64,000 bases of DNA from Lasiosphaeria ovina (Eukaryota > Ascomycota > Sordariomycetes > Sordariales > Lasiosphaeriaceae), in assembly GCA_033439765.1 (NCBI GenBank), contig JAULSN010000006.1, positions 1,984,001 through 2,048,000 on the forward strand, read 5' to 3'. A program made the position numbers and the translations under genes. The notes beneath the pieces are model-generated. The model saw nothing but the letters and a program-made list of their open reading frames with translations, had not been told where the DNA came from and searched no databases. Every line of letters begins with the position of its first letter. Positions within the stretch are counted from its first letter, which is position 1. Below are positions 1 to 9,514 of the stretch, piece by piece.

Positions 1-1260
1 ACCCACAATCGCAAATATAAAGGCACAGTTGATGCCTTTTAAACGCCATGCCCAGGGCAGATATGCAAATTATATTCTCCAACTAGCCAGTCTGGCAGTT
101 AGGTTTAGCTTGAAAAAGGGAAATCATCCTAGGTTGAGGTTGAGCAACGAAGGAAAATTTGAGTCAAAATAACAGCTCAATGTTTTACGCAAAAGTTGCC
201 CTCAGCAATTCCATATCTGTGTGTGGCCCTGAGCTGCTCTGATATGGGGTAGGCTATGGGCGACCTCAGCCTTACCTACACAGCCGCGTGGCCCAATTTT
301 GGCGCCTCGACTAAAATTGCCATTCGCCAAAATGGAGATTCTGGCTAGTGGTGCGTTCCCCGATTGTCAAGTTTGTATAACCAATATCGTGCGGGCACGT
401 CAGCGGTAGCGTCGGTCGCTTAATACCTAGCCTTTAGCAGGACTGCCAGGTCATTTAAGCTCAGAATTCTGGCTTATAGGTTGGCCTTGGTTGTGGGAGA
501 AATAACCTTTGCACTCACCAGCAGGGTGACAAGAATGACTCCAGCTGCCTCATGGTAATTATTAGCTTCAAACTCTACCGTCACTCCCGCGCCAGCGACC
601 ACGAATTCACGTTCGCCAACAGCCGGAATCAATTGTCTCCCACCACACCTTGCAAATCTAACATATTTCTTACCACTGTCGTACCCTCTGCACGTGATAC
701 TGCACAACATGAATACTGCGAGGAACAAGACGAGAAAGCTACAACCACCCGGCGGCGGACCCGAAAAGGTCGAATCCGAGTTTACCCGCGAAGAACTACG
801 AATGAGGTCGGATGTCAACGACGCGAGTAAATACGGGAGCTGCCTACCTAAAGGCAGGAGAAATGAAGAATGTGGCAGGCTGCCGCTAATTAATGCACTC
901 AGCTGCCTGTCTTCAAGTCTGGTGTGCACGGGTGGTCTAGGCCTGACGGGTGCGACCCGTTCTGTAGTTACCTTAGAATGGATTTCCGGTGTGGCCTTGC
1001 CATGGTGGCGCACCAGGTACATGTACATTACACCTAAGGTACCTTGGGTACGTGTATTACGGAGTATTTGGTGCAGAGTGGAAGGCAATCATGCAACCTG
1101 GAAGCCGGGCCAAGTCTGCATTATGCATCGAAAGCTCACCGCCTTGTCACCGCCCTGTCACAGCCAGGAGCATCCGTATTTGCTATTTCGCCACCATGAG
1201 CCAGCACGGCCAGACCCCTAGTCCATATCCAGTCCGCCACAAGAGGTATTCGACAGACAT
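1..1260. other. gene-free stretch, no supported feature
   Basis: I see no coding sequence with recognisable domains here. Short open frames exist on both strands but overlap one another and resemble no family. The only coding signal nearby is the NLR relic that follows. Confidence 0.5.
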
Positions 1261-1740
1261 GTGTTCAGGCTCCTGCGTAGCTTGAAGATTACTGAAATGG
1301 CTTATGGGCACGAAAGAGTTGCAAGGGCTGCGCAGAACACGTTTGAATGGGTCTACGAAACTCCAGGAAGCAGCTCGAGATGGCCCTGCTTCGCGAGCTT
1401 GCTTCGCAATGACCACGGCATTTACTGGATCACCGGCAAGCCAGGTTCAGGAAAGCTGACCCTGATGAAGTTCTTGGGAGATGAACAGCGGAATGGGAGA
1501 GAACCTCCAGTACTGAGTCGCAGTATCATTCCTTGATTTGCGCCAGCCTCTACTTTTGCAATTCTGGAACCGAAGTTCAGATGTCCAACGAGGGCCTGGC
1601 GCGAACGCTGATCCACTAGATCTGCGAAAACAAACATGAACTCATCCTGAGCATCTTCCCCGATAGATGAGAGACCTTGGCCCTGTTCGGTGCAATGCAT
1701 AAGCCGTGGACCATGGCCGTGCTTCTACGAGGACGCATAC
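1261..1740 (+). pseudogene. NACHT/NLR-type P-loop protein relic
   Basis: The first part (to about 1510) reads as the lead-in of a fungal NLR-type protein, with TFEWVYE, a segment GIYWITGKPGSGK and then LTLMKFLGDEQR. The P-loop is GKPGSGKL, where this family normally has Ser or Thr after the Lys. After about 1530 the homologous reading continues in another frame (CNSGTEVQMSNEGLARTLIH, ICENKHELILSIFPDR, ETLALFGAMHKPW) with two in-frame stops. A TAG follows TLIH where Gln (CAG) is expected and a TGA follows FPDR where Trp (TGG) is expected, so both fit C:G to T:A change. NACHT NLRs act in fungal nonself recognition and cell death. This copy has lost the rest of the ATPase and all repeats and cannot be functional. 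Confidence 0.6.
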
Positions 1741-2951
1741 ACGGGCAGACTTTCTCTAATGAAAGTACATACAGACGCTCTTGTGGTGGATGGGAGGGGC
1801 AAGGTTGAAGTAGAACCTAGCCATTAAACGTTTGCAAGTTGAAAGAGAAGGGTTCCGCCGCTCACTTATACATATTAAATGCGGGCGGCCAAATTGGAAA
1901 CCACCAACGGCGCTGCTGCTTCACTGTGCCGTCCGGCGCCAAGTGTTTATACGCGGTTCCGAAACTAGCAAGTGCGGCAGGGTTTTTATCCGCGCTGACT
2001 TGCCTCAGGGGTGGCGTTACTTGAACAAGGTGATTGCGGCGGTGCTGAGCAAGGGATAATGCGCAGCTAACTCGTCTCATCCTCTCCATTCTTCAAAGAA
2101 AGGATTGTGCGCCTCACAGCAAGCATGGCAGAAGAACCAAGCCGCACGCCTGGCCTCGGCGCTTAGCTTCGAAGAATCGACACCCTTCCGAGATCTTGCC
2201 CCTAAATACGCGTGTGCGTAAACTGAATCGACCGAGACAGGCCGGCCAGGCCTGAGGCCACAGCGTAATAAGAAACAACGCCAAGTCACTCAGCGAGGTC
2301 AGCCAACAGCCAACTAACGCCAACAGCCGAATACGACGCGCCTCCACATTTGGGCGGCCTGATGAACGAGAAGCACAGTTCCGACAGAATTTGGGATGGT
2401 TGCGTCATCGCTCTCTCAGCTGGGTATTTAATCCCTTCGTTTGGGGTCTTTCAATCTCTAAGTTTTCCCATCGCTTTGTTAATACTTCAATCTACCTACT
2501 GCAGAACTCGCGCTCAGTACCGTTATCTGGTCAGTTATGCGGCTTCTTCACATATCCTGTACGGCTTGATCCCACCAGTTAGTTCCTCGCGCAATGCCTG
2601 CCCCGAAGTATTGGAATTGGAAACGCGGCAAGGCTCTGCCGAAGGATAGGCTGGGGACCAGTTTCACCTTGTGGGCCAACACCAGCGATCCTGGCGCGAC
2701 ATTTTGTTGTCGTGGAAGACACATAAACCAATTCATAAAACCAAACACGAAGCAATTTCAAATATTACAGGGGCTTCTCAAACTCCCTGAACATGTAAGC
2801 CGCGCATCCCCAGCTCTGTCTCCCCAATGATGTGTTCATCGCGACGAATGGTACATGATAGCAGTTTCATGCGGAAACCGAAGCTATGGTTCTAATGTAG
2901 CGCTAGAAACATCTTTCCGAATTCGAGTCAAGACTAGCTATTCCCCCTCCC
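1741..2951. other. intergenic or relic DNA
   Basis: No complete gene is visible. The frame at 2594-2830 on the plus strand could be an N-terminal remnant of the kinase-like reading that follows, because its end runs towards that fragment, but I could not join them in one frame. Confidence 0.35.
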
Positions 2952-3728
2952 GTGGGCGGACCACAACTGCACATTGTAGTTTCAAGGCATTACGCTGACT
3001 TGCGCGATTTTGCGGAGTGGAAGATTTCTGACCTTGACGACATACTGTACCAAGGCGCTTGCGCCCTCGACTTCCTGCACGACAAGGGGCAAACTCACGG
3101 GTCGGTTGGCCCGCACACAGTACGCGTCCAAAGTAAGGACCCTCTCATCATTAAGGTTGCAGAGCATGGTGTTGCCCGCCTATTGGTACCCCTGTTCGAG
3201 GAGAATATGAGAAACCCCAAGCACAGGCCGTTCATTCGCCCGGAAGCGAAGACGTTTCTCGAACCTGAGGACGACGTATACGCTCTGATCATGACGGTCG
3301 TTTACGTGCTATATGGAAGTCTACCGCCCTGCAACTTCAACGAGACCTTGGAAGCCTATAAAAAGAGCACGATTGAGCGTCTCAGGGCATCGGCGGCCAA
3401 CCACGGAACACCGCCCGAGAGAGTTCGAAGCGTGGATTGGTATCTGATCGAATCTACTAAACACGTGTACCTCTTACTAGCGGACTCACTTGAACATGGA
3501 TACAATGCCAAAAGGCTCGCGGGTGAGGCTAAACAGCTCCTCGAATCAGCCCTTGAAGCCGAGAGTGAGCAGGATAAGTACTGTCGGAAATTTAAAATAA
3601 CTACCCAACCTCGTCAGCGCGTCTATCATGACTGGGTCGAAGGCGGCGGCAGGGGAAGCGAAATCTCTCTGATCGGGGAGTTGGGTGATAGCCTGTACTT
3701 CTGGTCATACGAGTTCACTACGTCCTAA
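2952..3728 (+). pseudogene. protein-kinase-like C-lobe fragment (degenerate)
   Basis: About 258 residues are open. Around residue 35 the pattern ALDFLHDKGQTHGSVGPHTV sits where a kinase has its catalytic loop (HxDxxxxN), and KVAEHGVARL replaces the DFG segment. The catalytic Asp and the DFG Asp are both absent. A later segment EPEDDVYALIMTVVYVLYG matches the helix after the activation segment, where kinases carry D-x-W/Y-A/S. The N-lobe (glycine loop, VAIK Lys) is not seen, and the first codon of the open frame is GTG, not ATG. It is either a pseudokinase whose first exons I cannot place or a broken kinase gene. Its surroundings are relic DNA, which favours the second reading. No function is claimed. 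Confidence 0.4.
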
Positions 3729-4162
3729 ATAACAGACACTTGACGCACAAGAATGATCGATCCGCTAATTAAGACTTAATTACACGGTGACACCGAAACC
3801 TGGCGAGATTGACACCATGATTTGCATTTTGAAGTCTTTGCCAGCAAGACTTCGACTATGAATAGTAGTGCAGGGCTGTGCCTCCCACCTCCCCAGCGTT
3901 CCGCGGATCTGTCGGATCGAACCAGTTCGGGACTGGGCCGACTGCCCCACATCGAGCGATGTCGTGATCGCTCACCATCGCCATTTGTCATCACGGCAGC
4001 CACGGATAAGTAATCGCGAGGGTCTATATTTATATAGCACGCAAGAATGCCGAGGCAGTCTAGCCGCATTTTGACGCCCACATTTGTATAGATAAACCAT
4101 CTATTGTTGAGCAACTTTCTCACTACAGTCTCCGTACTACAAAACCACGTCACCAAGAAGTC
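3729..4162. other. upstream region of the flavin monooxygenase gene
   Basis: Non-coding by inspection. The AT-rich stretch at about 4025-4140, including tatatttatatag at 4024-4036, may include the core promoter of the gene that starts at 4163. Confidence 0.35.
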
Positions 4163-5500
4163 ATGGCCGAAACCAAGAAACTGCACCTCACGGCCTTTAT
4201 GCGCCCGGTGAGCCTCCACACGGGCGCGTGGCGGTACCCCGGCGCATATCCCGACGCCAACTTCAACCTTGCGCACCTCAAGTCGTTTATCCAGAAGCTC
4301 GAGGCGGCCAAGTTCGACGCCTTCTTCATGGCGGACCACCTGGCGGTGCTGAACATGCCGGTCGAGGCGCTCAAGCGCAGCCACACCGTCACATCGTTCG
4401 AGCCCTTCACGCTGCTGTCGGCGCTGTCGGTGGTGACGGAGCGCATCGGGCTGGCGGCGACGGCGTCGACCACCTACGACGAGCCGTACCACGTGGCGCG
4501 GCGCTTCGCGTCGCTCGACCACCTCAGCAGCGGCCGCGCCGGCTGGAACATCGTCACCACGGGCAACCCCGAGTCGTCAAAGAACTTTGGCCGCGACGAG
4601 CACCTCGAGCACAGCGAGCGCTACAAGCGCGCGCGCGAGTTCTACGACGTCGTGACGGGCCTGTGGGACAGCTTCGCCGACGACGCCTTCGTGCGCGACC
4701 AGGCCTCGGGCGTCTACTTCGACCCCGACAAGCTGCACGTGCTCAACCACAAGGGCGACGACCTGGCCGTGCGCGGCCCGCTCAACATCGCCCGCCCCGT
4801 GCAGGGCTGGCCCGTCATCATCCAGGCCGGCCAGTCGGACCCGGGGCGGCAGCTGGCGGCCGAAACCGCCGAGGCCGTCTTCTGCTCGCCGCGCGACCTC
4901 GCGTCGGCCAAGGCGCTGTACGCGGACATCAAGGGCCGGGCGGCCGCCGCGGGCCGCAGCCGCGAGCACCTCAAGATCCTGCCGGCGGCCTTCATCGTGG
5001 TGGGCGACTCGGCCGAGGACGCGCGGGCGAAGCGGCTCAAGCTCGACAGCCTGGTGCACTACGACAGCGCCATCGCGTCGCTGTCGGTGGCGCTGGGCAG
5101 CGACGCGACGGGGTTCGATCCGGACGCGCCGCTGCCCGTCGACCAGATCCCCGACACCAACGCCAGCAAGACCAGCCTGGCCAGCGTGCTCAAGCTGGCC
5201 GCCGACGAGCGCCTCACCGTGCGCCAGCTCGCCGGCCGCTACGGCGGATACTCGGGCCTCGCCTTTGTGGGCACCCCGCAGACCATCGCCGACGAGATGG
5301 CCGTGTGGTTGGCTGAGGAGGCCGCGGATGGTTTCACTGTTGTGTTTCCGTTCCTGCCCCAGGGCCTCGACGACGTCACGCTGAAGCTCGTGCCGGAGCT
5401 GCAGCGCCGCGGGCTGTTCCGTGAGGATTACGAGGGGACCACGCTGCGCGAGCACCTGGGTCTGCCGCGGCCCGAGAACCGCTTCTTCCCCAAGTCGTAG
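4163..5500 (+). CDS. FMN-dependent monooxygenase, NtaA/SnaA/DszA type
   Basis: A 445-residue luciferase-like (TIM-barrel) flavin monooxygenase. The family uses reduced FMN supplied by a separate reductase to oxidise small organic substrates such as nitrilotriacetate, pristinamycin IIA precursors or dibenzothiophene sulfone. Visible family signatures are FMADHLAVLN (55-64), SGRAGWNIVTT (123-133), NFGRDEHLEHSERYKRAREF (141-160) and GPLNIARPVQGWPVIIQAGQ (205-224), followed by the A-A-E-T-A-E-A-V-F segment. Length and order match the bacterial enzymes end to end. The gene has no intron and very GC-rich codons. It starts at the first ATG in good context (gtcATGg). No partner flavin reductase is visible nearby. 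The substrate cannot be told from sequence. Such genes in fungi often have bacterial relatives, so old transfer is possible but not shown here. Confidence 0.9.
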   Translation: MAETKKLHLTAFMRPVSLHTGAWRYPGAYPDANFNLAHLKSFIQKLEAAKFDAFFMADHLAVLNMPVEALKRSHTVTSFEPFTLLSALSVVTERIGLAATASTTYDEPYHVARRFASLDHLSSGRAGWNIVTTGNPESSKNFGRDEHLEHSERYKRAREFYDVVTGLWDSFADDAFVRDQASGVYFDPDKLHVLNHKGDDLAVRGPLNIARPVQGWPVIIQAGQSDPGRQLAAETAEAVFCSPRDLASAKALYADIKGRAAAAGRSREHLKILPAAFIVVGDSAEDARAKRLKLDSLVHYDSAIASLSVALGSDATGFDPDAPLPVDQIPDTNASKTSLASVLKLAADERLTVRQLAGRYGGYSGLAFVGTPQTIADEMAVWLAEEAADGFTVVFPFLPQGLDDVTLKLVPELQRRGLFREDYEGTTLREHLGLPRPENRFFPKS

Positions 5501-5731
5501 GGGTGTGCAGCGGCGTGCCACAGGAAAATATTAAAGTGGTGGTAGGAATAGTTAATAAAGAAATATTTAAACAAGAGTCCAATATCGAAAGTTTGTGTCA
5601 ACTCTCGAGTCTGCAGCGCCGCTGCTTGGAGCAATCCAAAGCTGACGTGGGTCAGTCTCCATATGTGGTGGATTACTGATCCCAATCTCCATCAACAGCC
5701 AGCAGCTACAACAGGTGTCCACACCTGCAAA

Positions 5732-5821
5732 TCTTCCGTAGTATAGTGGTCAGTATATGAGCTTGTCAACTTTAAACAGATGATTCCGCTCGGGACCCGG
5801 GTTCAATTCCCGGCGGGAGAG
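5732..5821 (+). tRNA. tRNA-Asp (GTC) with intron
   Basis: The cloverleaf folds by hand. The acceptor TCTTCCG (5732-5738) pairs with CGGGAGA (5814-5820), and G5821 is the discriminator. The D arm starts GTAT. The anticodon stem TGAGC (5758-5762) pairs with GCTCG (5788-5792). The loop has TT-GTC-A with the anticodon at 5765-5767, and the T arm is CCGGG-TTCAATT-CCCGG. About 18 nt after A37 (roughly 5769-5786) do not fit the loop and are read as the canonical tRNA intron after position 37. A T-rich stretch just downstream is a plausible RNA polymerase III terminator. Confidence 0.9.
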
Positions 5822-6636
5822 TTTCTTTTTTGCCTTTTTCTCGTTGCCTTTCGCTTGTCTCCTTTTTTGCTCCTAGACAAACGGTCGTGACCAATGCGGC
5901 CGTATTCTTCTTCCTTGGGCCTAATCGGACTGACCATTCAAGAGTTAAACTGAGCTTTAATTTTATTCCAACACGGGGTGTTCGAGTACTAAAAGTATGA
6001 GAGATTACGTAAAGCGGAAACCCTTAGAAGAGTTCTATTTCCTTATCCTCTCTCCTTTGGGAAGCGACCTTCCTTGGAGTTAAAGCAAATGGAGATTATG
6101 AAGAGCTTAAGCCTCCGGGCCGTTCAAAGTTCAGGTGTGTGGAGCAGAGCGGCCGGCATGTGATGCGCCAGTTGTAGCCGGATCAGAGAATCTTTCGTGT
6201 TGGACTTGTGCTTCGTGCTTCCGCCGGGTATTGGCTTTTTTTTTTCGTGATCAACTTTAATCTATATATCGCATATCGCATGAAGAGCTTAAAGCCCCAT
6301 TAATCGAATTGTAGCAGGGCTCGGACCATCTACAGGAGACGCGTATTGTTGCGCCGTCAAGAGTCCGCACAACGTGACCATCGTCAGGGGTCAAATCCAT
6401 ATTGGAAGAGAAACATCACACGGAGCTGCGCCCAATAAACCCGCCAGTTAGGCCACCTACGCAATTGCGCGGGGCGATAGGAATCAAGTAGGTTCCCAGT
6501 GTGTCGATGGCATGACTCGAGCAAGCACTCTCCAGAAACTTCAAATGTCTCCATCAACTCCACCAAGCCCCTATTTCTTTCCTAAACACATCCCGGGCTG
6601 CATAAACACTTATATGGATAACTCCTATCATCATCT
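5822..6636. other. intergenic between two tRNA-like loci
   Basis: Contains T-runs near 5823-5870 and 6236-6245. No coding frame is supported. Confidence 0.4.
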
Positions 6637-6716
6637 GGTCGGATGGTGTAGATTTAGTTGCTTATCGCGTCAGTCTAACACACTGAAGGTCTCCGGTTCA
6701 AGCCCGGGTCTGATCA
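6637..6716 (+). tRNA. tRNA-Val (AAC)-like, D arm abnormal, possible pseudogene
   Basis: The acceptor GGTCGGA pairs with TCTGATC followed by A (two G-U pairs). The anticodon stem TCAGT pairs with ACTGA around the loop CTAACAC, giving anticodon AAC (Val). The T arm is present with a GGTTCAAGCC-type loop. The D arm is wrong: the loop is about six bases too long and the invariant GG pair is missing (TTGC where TTGG is expected). No intron position explains the extra bases. It may be a decayed copy or an atypical gene. A T-rich stretch follows it. Confidence 0.55.
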
Positions 6717-7794
6717 TGATGCATTTCTTTTTGCCGATTTCTCGTCTTCCATTGAACTTTGGTATTTCTTGTTCCATTTTCCTCCAGTATTTGTCCATAT
6801 CTCCACACCAAGTAATTGAGATGTTCCAATACATGTGGCGGCATATTTTCTTCCAACCGCGTGCTCAGCCAACCCCACACTGATGATGATGCGAGATCAT
6901 CGGCGGAACTAAGGGATAAAAATGGCCCAAAAAGGCAACTGGCTCGAATACTTCCACCGGCTCCTCTTCCGAGCCCCTGCTGGAGTTCTCAATGCGGGTG
7001 GATACGCGGCAAACTCGCTACGGGTTCCCGGGATCTGGGGTACGGCCCGCTTAAGTTCTTGGGGGATGCGTGTCCCGTGCCAGGTGTTCGAACTCCAATG
7101 CTACGCTCCTCAGGTATATGAGCAGTACCCCACAATCTTGGATCCAATACCACCCAGATCCACCCAGCCAGACGGCTCATAGAGGAAGTGATCTGAATTT
7201 GCATCTTAAAGGCTGAGTGAAGAGCGTTATTTACCCGGAAAAGCGTTATATGGTAAGGAGACAGACAACTGCGGAGTAAATTTCACCTTAACGGTTGGAA
7301 TAGTACCAAGAAACCCCTCATATAGTGTATCTCATCGACACGTTGCAAAGTCGATATTACTACCCAGTAACTAAGAAATCACACGCTCGGCGGATGGAAC
7401 TGCGTCCCGGTATTGCTTAGCAATTCCGAAACAATGAACATACCCTCTGTCCATCTCGCTCCATCCACTGACGCCATTCATTATGACCAACTGTGCCTCG
7501 AATGCCCGGAAACCGGGTTGAAGGGCAGGACGGCAATAATATACCGCATAGACAAGCGGGATCGGCATGACCAGAAAGGATGTGAACTAAAAGGCGAATG
7601 CGATAGGTAATTACAGCTTTCTCCAACACCAGGAAAGCGACGTCTATGCCGCGTGTGGAGCAAGTTCTTCCATATTCAACACGAATGAAAAAGTCACAAG
7701 CAATAAGGATAAATACGGCACGGCATTCCCTCCGCTGCAATTAATTATCTGCCTTCTCCATCTCTACCCGCCAACCGGGCCACCCCCTCCCTCC
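6717..7794. other. intergenic, upstream of the AA9 gene
   Basis: No gene recognised. A T-arm-like string (ggtgttcgaactcc, near 7083-7096) is isolated and does not fold into a tRNA. Confidence 0.4.
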
Positions 7795-7800
7795 CTATAA
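7795..7800 (+). promoter_or_regulatory. TATA-like box of the AA9 gene
   Basis: CTATAA lies 90-95 bases before the chosen ATG at 7890, after a C-rich pyrimidine stretch, as in many fungal secreted-enzyme promoters. No obvious TATA competitor lies closer. Confidence 0.35.
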
Positions 7801-7889
7801 GCCAGCCATTTAATCCCCTTTGCTCACAGTTTCTCGCCAATCTGCAGACCACCCGTGTGTCCCGCTACTCAAAAAGACAAGACACAGCC

Positions 7890-8840
7890 ATGCGGCCCAC
7901 CACCCGGCTGCGTGCCTGTGCGCTCTCGATATCGCTTCTAATACCATCCGCCCTCTCCCACTCTCTCCTCGTCGGCGTCGTCATATCGGGCAAGAACTAC
8001 CACGGCTATGACCCGAGGCCAGGGGCGGTGAACTTTGCGGACCGGGTGGGATGGCTCACGACGGCGGCGGACCAGGGGTTCGTGTCCCCCGCTGGCTACG
8101 ACACGCCCGACATCGTCTGCCACCGGGGCGGGACGCCACCCCCAGCACACGCGCCGGTACGGTCAGGAGATCGCATCAAGGTGCAGTGGAACGGGTGGCC
8201 CGAGGGACATCGCGGCCCGGTGCTGTCGTACCTGGCGCCGTGCGACGCTGCGACGACGGCTGCTGCGGGTGACGGCTGCGCGTCGGTCAACAAGACCAGG
8301 CTGGCGTGGACCAAGATCGACGAGGGCGCTCCGGGCCTGTTCCTCCCCGACACGCCGCCGCCCGGCGACTGGGCGTCAAACCACCTCGCCACCAACAATA
8401 ACAGTTGGGAGGTCGGGCTGCCGCTGGGCCTGGCCCCCGGACCATATGTGCTGCGCCACGAGATCATTGCGCTGCATTACGCGGCGCAGCCCGGCGGCGC
8501 GCAGAACTACCCGCTGTGCGTGAACCTCTGGGTGGAAGGCCCTGCGGCTCTTGATAATTCCAAAACGACGCAGCCGTTTGACCTGGCTGCGGGCATCCCG
8601 GCGATGCGGATGTACAAGGCGACGGACCCCGGCATCTTGATCAACATTAGCCAGCCCCTGACGAAGAGCTACGTGATCCCCGGCCCACCCGTGGGCGCCA
8701 ACGCCAATCCCGTGCCCGTCCTCTCCCAGGCAGCGCCAGGGTACACAGCCCAGGGCGCGCCCGTCGTTGTTACGCAGGGCAGCGTGACGGTGCCGTACAG
8801 CCCGGCTGTCCAGACTGAAGCGCCTGTCCCGGCACGGTAA
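7890..8840 (+). CDS. AA9 lytic polysaccharide monooxygenase, no CBM1
   Basis: A copper enzyme (former GH61) that cleaves cellulose or related glucans oxidatively after secretion. I start at 7890, not at the in-frame ATG at 7857, because this gives a clean signal peptide (about residues 1-23, ending SALS) and leaves His24 as the mature N-terminus needed for the copper histidine brace. The second brace His is H107 in WPEGHRGP. The outer-sphere set is H190/H196, Q205 and Y207 in LRHEIIALH and GAQNYPLC. Other family blocks are YHGYDPR, GFVSP, TPDIVCH, WASNHLATNNNSW and DPGILINI. The catalytic domain ends near residue 250 and is followed by a Pro/Val/Ala-rich tail without the cysteine pattern of a CBM1. 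It is intronless and 316 residues long. The regiospecificity cannot be read from this. Confidence 0.93.
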   Translation: MRPTTRLRACALSISLLIPSALSHSLLVGVVISGKNYHGYDPRPGAVNFADRVGWLTTAADQGFVSPAGYDTPDIVCHRGGTPPPAHAPVRSGDRIKVQWNGWPEGHRGPVLSYLAPCDAATTAAAGDGCASVNKTRLAWTKIDEGAPGLFLPDTPPPGDWASNHLATNNNSWEVGLPLGLAPGPYVLRHEIIALHYAAQPGGAQNYPLCVNLWVEGPAALDNSKTTQPFDLAAGIPAMRMYKATDPGILINISQPLTKSYVIPGPPVGANANPVPVLSQAAPGYTAQGAPVVVTQGSVTVPYSPAVQTEAPVPAR

Positions 8841-9514
8841 TCCCAGGACTTTGTGGTTCAGGCGGGCACGGCAAGAAGAGGGTTGGTATGGTTCTGGAAT
8901 AACCTTTTGTATGTTTCAGTGCATGATTATGGCCCGCCATGCGAGACTTCCACAGTTAGAGAAAAGCCTGAAATTTTCGAATAACGTTATAGATGACGAT
9001 TTAATCAAGTTCTTGGAAGAAAACCAAGCACTCGGCGATCCCGCCTAGACATCGCTTCACATTGTGGACCTTCGGGCCTCACGGGCAGGGTATGAGGGTT
9101 GATAAACATGTTCTCTCGACTTGGTTGCCCCTGAAGGCTTGCACAGTTCTCCTCTAAGATACCATAATCGCGTAGATATTACATATCTACCGATTGGGGT
9201 CTGGTCTAGGGGCGTTCAAGGAGAACCTAGCAAGACCTGGACAAAAAACCCAAAGAACACATGCAGCCGAGTGACAGTCTTAATTCCCAATCTACCCGAG
9301 TGAAGTAAATTTCTTTATGACTAGCTCTCGGCCCACAAGCACGGTCAAGGTTCGCAAAACTAGTAAGCCGGAAAGCTAGCGTGACGCGCAAAGCGGGAGA
9401 CGTGAACTCTCTTTATTTTTTATTTAATACAGGTACAACATTTCATTCTTTCCCTCTTCCCTCTTCCCACATTTCCAGCCATCTGCTCTGTCTGCGCAGC
9501 TACCGGCCACCAAC
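8841..9514. other. intergenic between AA9 and F-box-like genes
   Basis: No coding signal. The pyrimidine-rich stretch at about 9440-9475 precedes the next start codon and may be promoter or 5' UTR. Confidence 0.4.

Noticed and set aside
3776..4522. Long minus-strand frame over the flavin monooxygenase start
   Set aside because: Arg-rich antisense shadow of a GC-rich gene with no domain.
5870..7790. Further tRNA genes suggested by T-loop-like strings (near 7085)
   Set aside because: No acceptor or anticodon stem can be paired around them.
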